Shown: positions 26,300 to 36,073, numbered from the stretch's first letter. The stretch is 64,000 nucleotides of DNA from Thermoplasmatales archaeon (GCA_026127935.1 JAJSLL010000001.1:1-64000); one strand, 5' to 3'. Notes: generated by a model not told the origin, from the letters alone. Numbers and translations are program-made.

Positions 26300-27939
26300 A
26301 GGGTGTGGATCAAGAAGAAGTCTCTAGAAGAAGGGGAATTTATTTCCAGGGATTTGGAATATACGGTGGATTATCTGGGCTGTACGATTACGGTCCATAT
26401 GGCGCACGTATAAAGGATAAGGTCATTAGAATCTGGAAGGAGATCATGTTGAGTGAGGGGAACATCGCGGAGTTCGATGGAACCACTATTACTCACACAC
26501 AGGTTCTGAAGGCATCCGGTCATTATGACAGGTTTTTTGACTATTCGATAGAGTGCACGAAATGCCACACTAAGTACCGCGCTGATGACCTAATTGAAAA
26601 AATGGGAGTAGCAGCAACCCTCGACAAGAAGTGGCTTCAGGATAAGATTCTTGAATTGGAGATAAGGTGCGAGAAGTGCCAGGGAGATCTGGGGGAAGTG
26701 AAGATACAGAAACTAATGTTCCCAGTCGAGCAGGGTGAAAACCTAGAGCCACTGTTCCTGAGACCTGAAACTGCCCAGGGAATGTTTGTAAACTTCAAGG
26801 AATATTATAGGTTCTTTAGGGAAAAACTGCCGTTTGCTATGATCACTGTTGGTAGAGGTTACAGGAATGAAATCTCGCCAAGAAGAGCCATTTTCAGACT
26901 TAGGGAGTTCAACATGATGGAGTGCGAATCTTACTTTGATCCCAAGAACGAAAAGTGGGTCCGTGAACCCGATAACGAAATCAAGGTGACATTCCTTACA
27001 AACGAGGGTAAAGAGATCAAGGCGACTTCAAAGGAAGCGTATGACAAGGGAATTGTAAAGAGTCAGCCGATGGCATATTTCTTTGGCCTTGCACTTAGAT
27101 TTTATTCAAAAGTGGGCATCGACTTGGAGAAGATCAGGTACAGACAACACAAAAAGGAGGAGAGAGCACACTACTCTTCAGAAACCTGGGATGCAGAGGC
27201 TTTGACCGACATAGGTTGGATAGAGATAACCGGAAACTCCCACAGGGGTACCTTCGATTTGACCAACCACATAAGATCATCCGGGAAAGACCTGTATGCT
27301 CAAAGGATAATTCCAAAGAGAGAAGAATTTCAAAAGGTCAAGGAAATAGACTACAAAAAGGTGAAGTCTGAATATCCCGATATCTCTTCCAAAATAATAG
27401 CAGCAATGAAGGAAGGAAAGACCGAGGTAACGATAGATGACAAGAACATCCAACTCGACAGATTCACTATAGAACGGGAGGAGAAAGTTGTTGTCGACAG
27501 GGAGAGTTTCGTTCCAGTTGTAATTGAGCCAGCATTTGGGCTTGACAGAATCCTGTACGCTATACTTGACCACAATCTCTCGTCCAGGGAAGATTCAGGT
27601 TATGCTTACCTGAAAATACCCTACTCAATCTCCCCTTATGATGCGGTCGTACTGCCCTTGATGAATAAGGACGGAATGGACGAAAGTGCAGGTAAAATTT
27701 TTGAAGACCTACTCAAGAGTAAGTTCTCGGTTCTGTACGATGACTCAGGATCGATAGGCAAGAGGTATTCAAGATACGATGAAGTTGGAATCGTGTACTG
27801 CATCACCATAGATTATGATACAATCAAGAACGGAGATGTGACTATCAGGCATCGAGATACTAAGGAACAAATAAGAATCAAGATCGAAGATATTCCGCGT
27901 TATCTAGGATCTGACCCATGGAATGGGAAAGCGAATTAG
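26296..27939 (+). CDS. glyS: glycyl-tRNA synthetase
   Basis: 547 aa, class II archaeal/eukaryotic GlyRS (alpha2 type). It begins RGIYFQGFGIYGGLSGLYDYGP; a zinc-type insertion CTKCHTKYRAD...CEKCQGDL follows; motif 2 is RPETAQGMFVNF with GRGYRNEISPR; motif 3 is EPAFGLDRILYA. The C-terminal anticodon-binding domain starts at IPYSISPYDAVVLPL. It charges tRNA-Gly in the cytoplasm. Central gene of a three-gene overlapping operon. Confidence 0.96.
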   Translation: MKGVDQEEVSRRRGIYFQGFGIYGGLSGLYDYGPYGARIKDKVIRIWKEIMLSEGNIAEFDGTTITHTQVLKASGHYDRFFDYSIECTKCHTKYRADDLIEKMGVAATLDKKWLQDKILELEIRCEKCQGDLGEVKIQKLMFPVEQGENLEPLFLRPETAQGMFVNFKEYYRFFREKLPFAMITVGRGYRNEISPRRAIFRLREFNMMECESYFDPKNEKWVREPDNEIKVTFLTNEGKEIKATSKEAYDKGIVKSQPMAYFFGLALRFYSKVGIDLEKIRYRQHKKEERAHYSSETWDAEALTDIGWIEITGNSHRGTFDLTNHIRSSGKDLYAQRIIPKREEFQKVKEIDYKKVKSEYPDISSKIIAAMKEGKTEVTIDDKNIQLDRFTIEREEKVVVDRESFVPVVIEPAFGLDRILYAILDHNLSSREDSGYAYLKIPYSISPYDAVVLPLMNKDGMDESAGKIFEDLLKSKFSVLYDDSGSIGKRYSRYDEVGIVYCITIDYDTIKNGDVTIRHRDTKEQIRIKIEDIPRYLGSDPWNGKAN

Positions 27940-28664
27940 AAGCATCACTGACGAAATCAGTTCGAGAATTGCCCAATGAAGTAGGAATACTTTTTTCAGG
28001 CGGACTTGACAGTTCCCTGATTGCGTACCTCTCAAAGAAAGAAGGAAAGGAAGTACGGTTGTATGTCTGTGGAGTTGACGGATCTCACGACTCAATCTGG
28101 GCACCGATAGCAGCCAAATCAATGGATATGCAGGTTAACTTCTTGAGTGAACACGAGAATGACATTTTGGAAGGTATTAGGAGCATCAAACAGATTACTG
28201 GAGAGACATCAGCTCTTTTGATTCTGATAGAGCTTTCTCTCTATTTCACCACCAAATTCTCCACTGATCACAAACTTGTCACTGGCCAGGGAGCAGATGA
28301 ACTCTTCTTAGGATACAAGAAATATGAGACCAAAGACACATCAAAGGAAGATCTTGACAGGGTTGTGAATTACGTCGTACCGATGGAGCGAAAGATCGCT
28401 TCATACAACGGAAAAGAACTTCTGTATCCGTACCTCCATGAAAGTGTTGTAGATATGGCCTCTCGAATTCCGTACGACCTCAAGGTCCAGAATGGTTCTA
28501 GAAAATACATTCTTAGGTCGACTGCCTCTCGAATTAAACTGGATAAGGAGATAGTGTGGAAACAGAAGAAAGCCGCACAGTACTCTTCCGGGTTCAAAGA
28601 TGTGGTGGCGAGAATGGCAAAGAGAAAAGGAAAAAATGTTCACGATTTTATCAATGAACTGTAG
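27918..28664 (+). CDS. stand-alone asparagine-synthetase-like ATP-pyrophosphatase domain
   Basis: 248 aa. PP-loop motif GILFSGGLDSSLIAYLS and the downstream TGQGADELFLGYKKY are those of the synthetase domain of AsnB. The N-terminal glutamine amidotransferase domain of classical AsnB is absent, so ammonia would have to come directly or from another protein. Overlaps the GlyRS 3' end by 22 bp and converges on an amidohydrolase gene with a 25-bp overlap. An asparagine synthetase-related or tRNA/metabolite-modifying adenylating enzyme; substrate open. Confidence 0.8.
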   Translation: MEWESELEASLTKSVRELPNEVGILFSGGLDSSLIAYLSKKEGKEVRLYVCGVDGSHDSIWAPIAAKSMDMQVNFLSEHENDILEGIRSIKQITGETSALLILIELSLYFTTKFSTDHKLVTGQGADELFLGYKKYETKDTSKEDLDRVVNYVVPMERKIASYNGKELLYPYLHESVVDMASRIPYDLKVQNGSRKYILRSTASRIKLDKEIVWKQKKAAQYSSGFKDVVARMAKRKGKNVHDFINEL

Positions 28665-29923
28665 CGGTCAAATATCTCCTCATTTTTCTTTCTGAGTTCA
28701 TCCAAGTTCAAGCCAAAGAAGTCTCCTTGTGAGTATAGCAATTTACCATTTACAATCGTCTGTTCAACGTCATTTCCATTGGACGAATAAATAAGAATGT
28801 TTTCAGCGTTGTCCCTTCTTAACGGAATCTGTCCAACGCCTCCGCCTACTACTGTAATGTCAGCAAGGGCTCCCTCCTTCAAGATTCCCGATTTCTTACC
28901 GAGCACTCTCCAAGGGTTCTTGGTCATGAAATCTATAACCTGGGATGGTGGGAGAATCTGCCCTTCTTCTCTGTAATTCTTTTGAAGTAATGAAGCAAGC
29001 TTTGCATTTTCAAGCATATCGAGGGAATTTCCAGTAGTAGCAGAATCGGTCCCAAGTGTCAAGTTAACTCCATGCTGTACCATTTCTAGAACCGGGACGA
29101 AATTTCCGTTTGCAAGTTTCATATTGCTCACCGGGTTGTTCACTGCTGTTACCTTGTTCCTCCCCATAATCTTGATCTCATTCAGAGTAACATAGATCGT
29201 ATGCGCTGCAATCAGCCTGTCACTCAAAAAACCGAAGGCATCTAGATACTCTACCGGTCTCTTCTTTTCCTTCTTGACGATGTCATATACCTCCTTCCTA
29301 TTTTCGCTCAGGTGTATAGTATACGGAAGATCGTACCGGTCTGCAAGTTCCTTGGAAGCAATCAAATCATCTCTGTCACACGAATAGATTCCATGTGGTG
29401 CAGGGAGAGGAGTGACCAGTTCACTTCCCTTGAACTTTGAAATGAACTGTTCTGCATTCTTGAGAGGGTCGCCTTTCTGGGTGGTCAGATTCTTGTTCAC
29501 GATACTCCAACCCAGATACGAGCGTATCCCAACTTCCTGAACAGCTCGTGCTACCATATCTTCTCCGTAATACATATCCAAGAAAGTGGTGGTTCCTTTC
29601 CTCAACATTTCTGCGATACCCAGTTTGCTGCCATAATAGACATCTTCGTCTGTTCTGATGGAATCAAGTTTAAATCCTGTATCGAGGAACTTGGAAAAAG
29701 GAACATCGTCCAAGAGCGTTCTCATGTTTGTCATTGCGACGTGATTGTGCATGTTTACAAATCCGGGAGAAACAATCTTGTTGGAACAATTAATGACGTA
29801 CTCTGATTCAACACTTATTTTTTCAGAAATCTGAGAAATAGAATTCCCATCGATGAATAAGTCCATCCTCTTTGGTGCGTGATCTTCAGTGAGCAAAATG
29901 CCGTCCTTCAACAGGATTTGCAT
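28640..29923 (-). CDS. amidohydrolase, MTA/SAH deaminase-like
   Basis: 427 aa, full-length cyclic-amidohydrolase fold. Metal ligands are seen as HNH in VNMHNHVAM, the histidine in HLSENRKEV, AAHTIYVT and the aspartate in GTDSATTGNSLDM. PAPHGIYSCD is a substrate-loop histidine typical of the MtaD/SAH deaminase group within the ATZ/TRZ family. It would deaminate 5'-methylthioadenosine or S-adenosylhomocysteine. An MTA phosphorylase gene lies 9 kb away, so nucleoside salvage from polyamine and methyl metabolism is a consistent theme. Confidence 0.85.
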   Translation of the reverse strand: MQILLKDGILLTEDHAPKRMDLFIDGNSISQISEKISVESEYVINCSNKIVSPGFVNMHNHVAMTNMRTLLDDVPFSKFLDTGFKLDSIRTDEDVYYGSKLGIAEMLRKGTTTFLDMYYGEDMVARAVQEVGIRSYLGWSIVNKNLTTQKGDPLKNAEQFISKFKGSELVTPLPAPHGIYSCDRDDLIASKELADRYDLPYTIHLSENRKEVYDIVKKEKKRPVEYLDAFGFLSDRLIAAHTIYVTLNEIKIMGRNKVTAVNNPVSNMKLANGNFVPVLEMVQHGVNLTLGTDSATTGNSLDMLENAKLASLLQKNYREEGQILPPSQVIDFMTKNPWRVLGKKSGILKEGALADITVVGGGVGQIPLRRDNAENILIYSSNGNDVEQTIVNGKLLYSQGDFFGLNLDELRKKNEEIFDRYSSLIKS

Positions 29924-29951
29924 GCGTTGCTATTGCTTTTTCTTATTTATC

Positions 29952-31016
29952 CTATCTGAAGAGAATCAGAAATCCCGCTAATGCGGTTATCAGGAGAAAG
30001 AGGAAAGAATACTTGTTGAATTTTAAAAAATTCTTTCCGGAAAGATTCCTCAGAGCTATGATGTTGGCCAGCGATGCAATGACAGTGCCGTTCCCGCCAA
30101 TGTTCACTCCGTATGAAAGAACTGCCCACGAAGAGACTTTCCCAAAGAGAACAGTTGTCGGAACATTGGATATAACTTGTGAGAATATTATCGAAGTAAA
30201 GTAAGTCAGTATCCCTCCTCCTGTAAATGGGAGGGATATCATTGACCTAATGGAATTCATAACTAGGAAAATTAGAATAAAGACCATTATCAACACGTAA
30301 TCGACTCTCGCTACAGCTTGTGGTTCCAGGAATACTAGTGATAATAGAGCAATAGCTATCAGAGCGATGAACAGAAAAATTGTCGCATCGAGCAGCATCC
30401 CAACTATTGTTGCGACCAACAGGAATAGATAAAAAATGAAGAAATAAAATCGTGGTTTTTCCTTAACGTCACTCGGAGGGAGCTTCTCATTCTTGAAAAC
30501 AAGGGAAAATACAATCAGAATTGCAATTGATACCAGGAAAATCGGTGCCATTGTTTCGACAAATGTAAAAAAATTGAGTGAATATAGTCGAAACAATATG
30601 ATATTTTGGGGATTGCCGAAAGGCATCAGAAGAGATCCAACATTAGCGGCAATTGCCTGAAATATAATGACATCATCAAGATTTTTTCCAGAAAATTTCC
30701 CTATAGCAATTGTGATTGGAATCAGTACCAGAAGAGAAACATCATTCGTGAGAAACATGGCCAAGAAAGCAGTCAAAAGTATAGATATGATCATCAACTT
30801 CCTCCTACCGTCAGTTACCTTAATGATCTGGTAAGCAACGTAGTTCAGACCACCAGAATACATTAAACCTGTATTAACTACAATTAGAGTAGAAAGGATG
30901 GCGATAGTATTCCAGTCAACCATTCCCGGAGAATAGAGGCTTCTTCTCACTAAGATGATAACCAAATACGCAAGTCCCAAGACAAGAAGCAGTATTTTAT
31001 TTACTGTTAACTTCAT
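29952..31016 (-). CDS. ArsB/NhaD/SLC13-type ion transporter
   Basis: 354 aa with about ten membrane helices. FLTNDVSLLVLIPIT and the NVGSLLMPFGNPQNIILF hairpin are the conserved half-repeat motifs of the ion-transporter superfamily that includes ArsB, NhaD and citrate/dicarboxylate carriers; the second, shorter repeat occurs near the C-terminus (GVNIGGNGTVIASLANIIAL). It is shorter than typical ArsB (about 430 aa), as in many archaeal members. The substrate (arsenite, anion or dicarboxylate) is not predictable. Its ATG abuts the stop codon of the small helical protein upstream. Confidence 0.85.
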   Translation of the reverse strand: MKLTVNKILLLVLGLAYLVIILVRRSLYSPGMVDWNTIAILSTLIVVNTGLMYSGGLNYVAYQIIKVTDGRRKLMIISILLTAFLAMFLTNDVSLLVLIPITIAIGKFSGKNLDDVIIFQAIAANVGSLLMPFGNPQNIILFRLYSLNFFTFVETMAPIFLVSIAILIVFSLVFKNEKLPPSDVKEKPRFYFFIFYLFLLVATIVGMLLDATIFLFIALIAIALLSLVFLEPQAVARVDYVLIMVFILIFLVMNSIRSMISLPFTGGGILTYFTSIIFSQVISNVPTTVLFGKVSSWAVLSYGVNIGGNGTVIASLANIIALRNLSGKNFLKFNKYSFLFLLITALAGFLILFR

Positions 31017-31358
31017 TCAAAGCGTATTCTTTAGAAGAGTATCGAGTTCTGGGCCTATGGCCTTGAGTATTGACTTGACCATCTCGTCCCTGAAAGATTC
31101 TGGGATCGAGATCAGTCCAAGTTCTGCAACTACCTTCAGCATCTTTGCTTGAGCGCCGGCTTCTAGAAGCTTTCCTCGAGTGTAATCCCGAATAGAGTCC
31201 TTCAGCTCATTTTCCATCCTAGGATTCTCCTTCAGTTTTTCCTTGATTCTTTCCTTGATTTCGTCCTTGTAGAGTTCCTGAATAGCCTGAACAATTATTT
31301 CGTCCGAAATCATTAGTTTCTTTGAGTCCTCCAAGATGAAATTTTCGTCTTTGGCCAT
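31017..31358 (-). CDS. small helical hypothetical protein
   Basis: 113 aa, almost entirely alpha-helical and highly charged (ELYKDEIKERIKEKLKENPR), with a more hydrophobic second half (AKMLKVVAELGLISIPESF). No known motif. It sits between archease and the ion transporter on the same strand, directly abutting the transporter start. Probably a conserved lineage-specific protein; no function is claimed. Confidence 0.7.
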   Translation of the reverse strand: MAKDENFILEDSKKLMISDEIIVQAIQELYKDEIKERIKEKLKENPRMENELKDSIRDYTRGKLLEAGAQAKMLKVVAELGLISIPESFRDEMVKSILKAIGPELDTLLKNTL

Positions 31359-31408
31359 GAGATGTTATACCAAAGTCATATAATAGCTATTGCTGTGACA
31401 CCTCCGAG

Positions 31409-31807
31409 CTAAATGTCTAGAGTAACTTCGATTAGAGCAGGAGCCCTCTTCACAATCAGTCTGTCGTAGGTTGCAGCCTTCACAAGAATTGACCCTCTCT
31501 CCTTCTTACTGAAAGGCTCCCCCATACCGTCCCATCTAACTTTTCCCTCACAAACAGTAATTTTCCTGATCTTTATGGCAAGTTGTGTTGATTCAGACTT
31601 GTATATCAGATCGTTCAGCAATCTGGTGACGCATCCCTCATCAGTATCATATTCGATAGAAGAACTCAACAACACCTCTGGTCGAATAATGTCAGAGTAG
31701 ATCATTCTGAGCATGTAATTTGAAAGCTCCAGGAGTGTACCCTGAAACGATCTACCCCAGGCTCTGAGTCTCACATCGGCAGTATGATCTAGGCTTTCTA
31801 CTGGCAC
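31409..31807 (-). CDS. archease, RtcB RNA-ligase cofactor
   Basis: 132 aa, the normal length. The N-terminal VESLDHTADVRLRAWG carries the conserved metal-binding aspartate, and the C-terminal half has KVRWDGMGEPF and SILVKAATYDRL, the archease equivalent of the VKAxTYH motif (here D in place of the usual H). Archease helps RtcB ligate tRNA halves and joins multiple turnovers. Its natural counterpart, the tRNA-splicing endonuclease, is at 55.7 kb; RtcB itself is not in the window. Confidence 0.88.
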   Translation of the reverse strand: MPVESLDHTADVRLRAWGRSFQGTLLELSNYMLRMIYSDIIRPEVLLSSSIEYDTDEGCVTRLLNDLIYKSESTQLAIKIRKITVCEGKVRWDGMGEPFSKKERGSILVKAATYDRLIVKRAPALIEVTLDI

Positions 31808-32109
31808 AAATTTATGATGCAGGAGTAAGATAAAACATTATTGAGACTGCCTTTTGAGTTCTTCAAATTCTTGTTTTAGCTACTTTTTTTGGGTTGAAAA
31901 TGCGAAAAATGTCTATGAACTCGTGCTTCGGAATAGCCTTTGCAGCCAAAAACAAACTCAGACGCGTACTGTACCAACAAGAATGCGTATGAATCCGGAG
32001 CAGTATCCGAGCACGTCCTTAAGTTTCCATCCTTATCTTCCTACTGGAAAAGTGTAATAAAGTATACTCTTTCTAAATGCGATTTAAAGAAGTAAAGAGT
32101 TAGAAACCG
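31808..32109. other. 300-bp spacer with a possible 51-aa ORF
   Basis: A TTG at 31940 opens a 51-codon frame to TAA 32093-32095 whose product contains YESGAVSEHVLKFPSLSSYW. It is protein-like but unrecognised, lacks a ribosome binding site and may be a fragment. Nothing else is supported between the archease promoter side and the flippase stop. Confidence 0.25.
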
Positions 32110-33651
32110 CTAATCACTTTTTTTCCGGAACTCGTCCATTGCATACTGTCCGAGTTTCCCAGGATTCATCATATTTGAAATGTCTACAAGCTCCTCTTTG
32201 GTTATGGCTTTTGAAGCTAACAACAACCCCAGGTAAATTAGGCCATAAGCAAGGAACAGACCTATCATAATGAAGATCGACATCCTGTTGTAACCGTGAA
32301 AGAAATAATAGAACAATCCACCAAGGAGTATTGCCATCACCGCGCTCCTTGCAGATTGGTAAGTCACTTTGATTTTTACTTCGAAGAGCAGCGCTATTAT
32401 GGAAGTCAGGAGTAGAGCAATGCCAGAAATAAGATATGAGTAAGCCCCGCCAACTACACCCAAACCCCCAAGATGGACATCTGCCAATGTCCTGGGAATG
32501 AGGACTATGCTCAGTACAATCCAGAGGACATAACCAACGTTGGTCAGCAAGGCCGTAATTTTGGTTTTCGCAACTGCGTTAAAGTGGGTCCAAAATGGAA
32601 TCGCCATTGTCCAGAACCAGGACCCAATAAGCATTACTTGAAGGGGGAAAGCGAATGCAATCAATGCAGAGTTCCAAAGGTTGAGAATTGGTGCAGCGAA
32701 AATTGTCGCAAACACGGTAAGAGGGGTTACGAAGAGCGTCAGGTACTTAATCGACAAGCCCATGGTCTTTCCGTAATCTCCGTTGGATGCAAATTGGGAG
32801 GTCAGAGAAGGAAGTATAAGGACAGTGACGGACATGGTGAATCCAGTCATCATTAGTATCAACCTGTAATCGGTTGCAAATCCTCCAGATTGAAATGACC
32901 CAAAAGCGATATAGACTAGCACTTGAGGCACATTGGTGGATATTGCGGTCGCGATGGAAACTCCGATAAGAGGATATGAATATTTCAGGTAAGTTCTGAT
33001 CGTTTCCAAGCGGGGCCACTTGAAATTCCACGGCATTCCTACGACAAAGCTCGCGACTGCATACACAGTGTAAGAGATGGAGTAGGAAACGGCTATCAAT
33101 ATGGCCATTTCGGGAATTCCAGAACGTGAGCTGGGGAAATGAAAGATGTTGAAGTGAAGGAATATAACGATAGATGCAAATCTTGCTACAGATTCTATTA
33201 TGGGAGGGAGAGACATCTTGAACGCTTCCTGAGTCCCGGTGAAAAAGGCTCGGTTTGCCTGGATGTATGGAAGACCCACGAAATAAGGAATCAAGAAGAG
33301 TATGCTGATGTATATCAACGGGGACTGGAAGTGCTGATGGAGGACCGTTGTCCATACAAAAACAGCAAGAAGTATGATGCCGACGTAAATGATCGTGAGA
33401 ATTACCTTCATGAAAATCAGGGCATTGTTGTATTCGTTCCTGTATTTTCCAAGAGCGATCATTCTGGTATGAGCCGTGTTTATTCCCAGATCTGAAACGA
33501 ACGAGAACACTAGACCGAAAGAAAGCGCCGTGGAAAATATTCCCCACGAGCTGACCCCTGCATCCCTCAGGATTAAGAGCATCGTAAGGAATCCAACTAT
33601 CAGGCCGAAACCATTCTGCAATAGAATCCACGCAGGTTTGGCAGTTTCCAT
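32110..33651 (-). CDS. polysaccharide/lipid-linked oligosaccharide flippase (MOP/MATE superfamily)
   Basis: 513 aa from ATG 33651 (METAKPAWILLQNG); the ORF track starts 18 codons earlier, inside the AT-rich promoter shared with carS, so I prefer the shorter form. About 14 membrane helices. The first helix pair with SSWGIFSTALSFGLVFSFVSDLGINTAHTRMIA is typical of the RfbX/Wzx polysaccharide biosynthesis group. It would flip lipid-linked glycans across the membrane for N-glycosylation or a polysaccharide. Divergent from carS. Confidence 0.85.
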   Translation of the reverse strand: METAKPAWILLQNGFGLIVGFLTMLLILRDAGVSSWGIFSTALSFGLVFSFVSDLGINTAHTRMIALGKYRNEYNNALIFMKVILTIIYVGIILLAVFVWTTVLHQHFQSPLIYISILFLIPYFVGLPYIQANRAFFTGTQEAFKMSLPPIIESVARFASIVIFLHFNIFHFPSSRSGIPEMAILIAVSYSISYTVYAVASFVVGMPWNFKWPRLETIRTYLKYSYPLIGVSIATAISTNVPQVLVYIAFGSFQSGGFATDYRLILMMTGFTMSVTVLILPSLTSQFASNGDYGKTMGLSIKYLTLFVTPLTVFATIFAAPILNLWNSALIAFAFPLQVMLIGSWFWTMAIPFWTHFNAVAKTKITALLTNVGYVLWIVLSIVLIPRTLADVHLGGLGVVGGAYSYLISGIALLLTSIIALLFEVKIKVTYQSARSAVMAILLGGLFYYFFHGYNRMSIFIMIGLFLAYGLIYLGLLLASKAITKEELVDISNMMNPGKLGQYAMDEFRKKSD

Positions 33652-33731
33652 CTCTGTGGCCGTAGTAGGCAAATGTAGAAAAATGTTGGTATAATGAGAA
33701 ATCATTATATTTTGCTAAACTCTCGCAGAAC

Positions 33732-34277
33732 GTGATACCATCGTTCATCACCTCCCTCGTCCTCTTCATACCGGCATTCATAGCCAACCCAAGCGCAGTA
33801 ATCACGGGAGGAAAGTTAGTCATAGATGGAGGCAGAAGCTGGAAGGGGAAGCGAATATTTGGTGATCACAAAACCTGGTCTGGGCTAGCCGGTGGAGTAT
33901 TCGCAGGGTCCCTGATAGGTCTCATCTTGAACTATGTATTTCTTTTCACCAATATTGGGGAATTGACTTTTTCGAATCAGTTAAGTACAGTATTTGAGAT
34001 GGTGCTGGTTCTTTCGTTCTTCTCAATGTTTGGCGATTTAGTGGGATCTTTCATAAAGAGAAGAATCGGAAGGGCTCCTGGTGCGGAGTCTCTCTTCCTA
34101 GATCAGTATCCATTTGCCCTTTTTGCGCTCGCATTCTTTTACATATTTTTTGGAAGCAAGGGAGTAGAGCTGTTCCCTTGGCCTGGAGTAATTGCAATTC
34201 TGGTAGTCACTCCATTGATCCATAGGGCAGTCAACATTATAGGATACAAACTCAAGATGAAGAGTGTACCATACTAG
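33732..34277 (+). CDS. carS: CDP-archaeol synthase
   Basis: 181 aa, GTG start, with a TATA-like TTATATTT about 20 nt upstream. Five or so membrane helices with the signature loop GGRSWKGKRIFGDHKTWSG of CarS (DUF46). It transfers CMP from CTP to 2,3-bis-O-geranylgeranylglyceryl phosphate, giving CDP-archaeol for archaeal phospholipids. Converges on the XPD-like helicase gene with a 4-bp overlap. Confidence 0.93.
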   Translation: MIPSFITSLVLFIPAFIANPSAVITGGKLVIDGGRSWKGKRIFGDHKTWSGLAGGVFAGSLIGLILNYVFLFTNIGELTFSNQLSTVFEMVLVLSFFSMFGDLVGSFIKRRIGRAPGAESLFLDQYPFALFALAFFYIFFGSKGVELFPWPGVIAILVVTPLIHRAVNIIGYKLKMKSVPY

Positions 34278-36073
34278 TCCAGGAAGGCATTCGTCTCGGA
34301 TACCACGTCTTTGCTCAAATAGAGGTTTGGCAGTTCTGGCCTGAATTTCTTCGCTCTGGAATCGAGAATGATTGCCACCCCCTTTTCCTCGGGACTCCTT
34401 ATCAATCTGCCTAATGCTTGTCTTATCCTGGTAGCTGCAACAGCGTCATAAGCGTACTCCCACCCCCTCCTAAATTTCATTTCATAGAAGAGTTCCATTG
34501 CCGATGTTTCCGGAGAAGGTGGAGGGTAAGGAATACCTGTCAGAACAGCCGTCTCGACCAGTTTACCGGGTAGGTCTATTCCCTCTGATATGCGTCCGTT
34601 GATTACGGCGAAGAGGTTACCGCCTTTCTGTTTAAAGTTGGTCATAAGATTGACGAATTCCTCATTGCTCATGCCCTTCCTCTCAAAGAATATCCTTCCC
34701 TTCATGTCTATCTCTAGGAACGAAGACAGCTGTTCATATGATGTACAAAAAATGATCTTGTTGTGCTTGACATTTTCCACTATGTCTCTGATGTAACTAT
34801 TCATTCTCTCTCTTGATTCATCCTTCATCGTGTACCTGGAGGTGACATCGTCCACGAACAGTACCTTGAGGTTCCTCTCAAGGTAATCTGCCTTTATGAC
34901 AATTTTCTCAGGATCCTTAACCCCGACCTCGTCAATGAACTTACTGAAAGGAGATATGGTCCCAGACATGAAATAAGTCCTATAGGAGTCTCCGAAAAAG
35001 CGTAGAATTTCATAAGTCTCCAGATTCATTATGCTGATACCAGACGGTTCCTCGTTGTGAGAAATCGTTACACTATATCCTTCATCATCATCCATGAGCC
35101 TGGAACCCAGGACTGATGCATTGTATATGTAACTCCTAGGGAGCTTCCCCTCCGCGCTCTTGGATTCCTTTATCGATAGTCCAAAATTTGCAGCTAGGTT
35201 CAGGAGATTCTTGATGTCTAAAGAGTTCATCTGGAATGAATCCATGTAGGCTTCAGTTACTTCCTGAGTGGTGATGATCCTATCTCCTTCTTTCAGTAAG
35301 GTATCCAGAGCTTTGTTGAGGGATTCCACGATGTACGAAACATTCACCTTATTGATCAGCAGATCTCCGAACTGATCTATCTCCTTGGAACAGTTGGAAA
35401 GAGTATTGTAAGTGAGCTTCTTGGAAAGCAGGTTTCTTGTAAGGTCAGGGATGTTGTGTGCCTCGTCAGCTATCAGTATGATGTCCTTCAATTCTGCCTC
35501 CATCCATCCAAGGAATCTCTCCCTGATGAACGGATTCAGAAAGAATGAGTAAGAGGTGACAAGCACTTTAGCGTCTGCTGCCAAACTCTTTTGAGCAAAA
35601 TATGGACAGTATTCCTCTTTTCCAAGGTTCAGAAAGTCTTCCTGAGACATTATGGTCTTCCTCCAGTCTCTTTCAAAGTTGGTTTCGTACTGGCACCCTA
35701 TCTTTCCACTCTTGTGCATCTCGACCAAAACTCTGCAAAAACTACTCTGCTCTTCTGGAGTGCCCTGTGACATCTCGGACGCCTGTTTCTTGTAAAGACA
35801 CATCTCCCCTCTCCCAAAAAAAGTCATTACCTTCTCAAGCCCTAGCGCTCTTGCTTCCCTCAGCAAATTCTCTCCCTGTGAATTGGTTCTAGTCAGGAAC
35901 ACAACCCTCCTATCGGGGTACTTAGATACTACGTGGAATAGCACGGATACTGTCTTTCCGGATCCCGTGGGGCTTTCGAGTATGGTGGACCTCTTTTGAC
36001 TCTGGTCCAATTTCTGAAATATCATCTCCTGCCATGGGTATATCTCATACGGAAACTTTGGTGCATCTTTCAA
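34274..36073 (-). CDS. XPD/Rad3-like Fe-S DNA helicase
   Basis: 599 aa from TTG 36073, which has GGAGGTGG ten bases upstream; the track's 647-aa form adds an unrelated N-terminus that is antisense to nothing but lies inside the previous gene. Motif I ESPTGSGKTVSVLF, DEAH box IADEAHNIPD, SGTISPF (motif IV region) and QALGRLIRSPEE (motif VI). Four cysteines (GEMC, SSFC, IGC, EYC) between motifs Ia and II form the [4Fe-4S] domain of XPD-family 5'-3' helicases. A DNA repair helicase in the cytoplasm. It overlaps the 3' end of the upstream regulator by 29 bp. Confidence 0.92.
   Translation of the reverse strand: MKDAPKFPYEIYPWQEMIFQKLDQSQKRSTILESPTGSGKTVSVLFHVVSKYPDRRVVFLTRTNSQGENLLREARALGLEKVMTFFGRGEMCLYKKQASEMSQGTPEEQSSFCRVLVEMHKSGKIGCQYETNFERDWRKTIMSQEDFLNLGKEEYCPYFAQKSLAADAKVLVTSYSFFLNPFIRERFLGWMEAELKDIILIADEAHNIPDLTRNLLSKKLTYNTLSNCSKEIDQFGDLLINKVNVSYIVESLNKALDTLLKEGDRIITTQEVTEAYMDSFQMNSLDIKNLLNLAANFGLSIKESKSAEGKLPRSYIYNASVLGSRLMDDDEGYSVTISHNEEPSGISIMNLETYEILRFFGDSYRTYFMSGTISPFSKFIDEVGVKDPEKIVIKADYLERNLKVLFVDDVTSRYTMKDESRERMNSYIRDIVENVKHNKIIFCTSYEQLSSFLEIDMKGRIFFERKGMSNEEFVNLMTNFKQKGGNLFAVINGRISEGIDLPGKLVETAVLTGIPYPPPSPETSAMELFYEMKFRRGWEYAYDAVAATRIRQALGRLIRSPEEKGVAIILDSRAKKFRPELPNLYLSKDVVSETNAFLD

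Noticed and set aside
33652-33705. 18-codon N-terminal extension of the flippase
   Set aside because: It lies in the TATA-rich stretch between divergent genes and precedes a better family start (METAKPAW).
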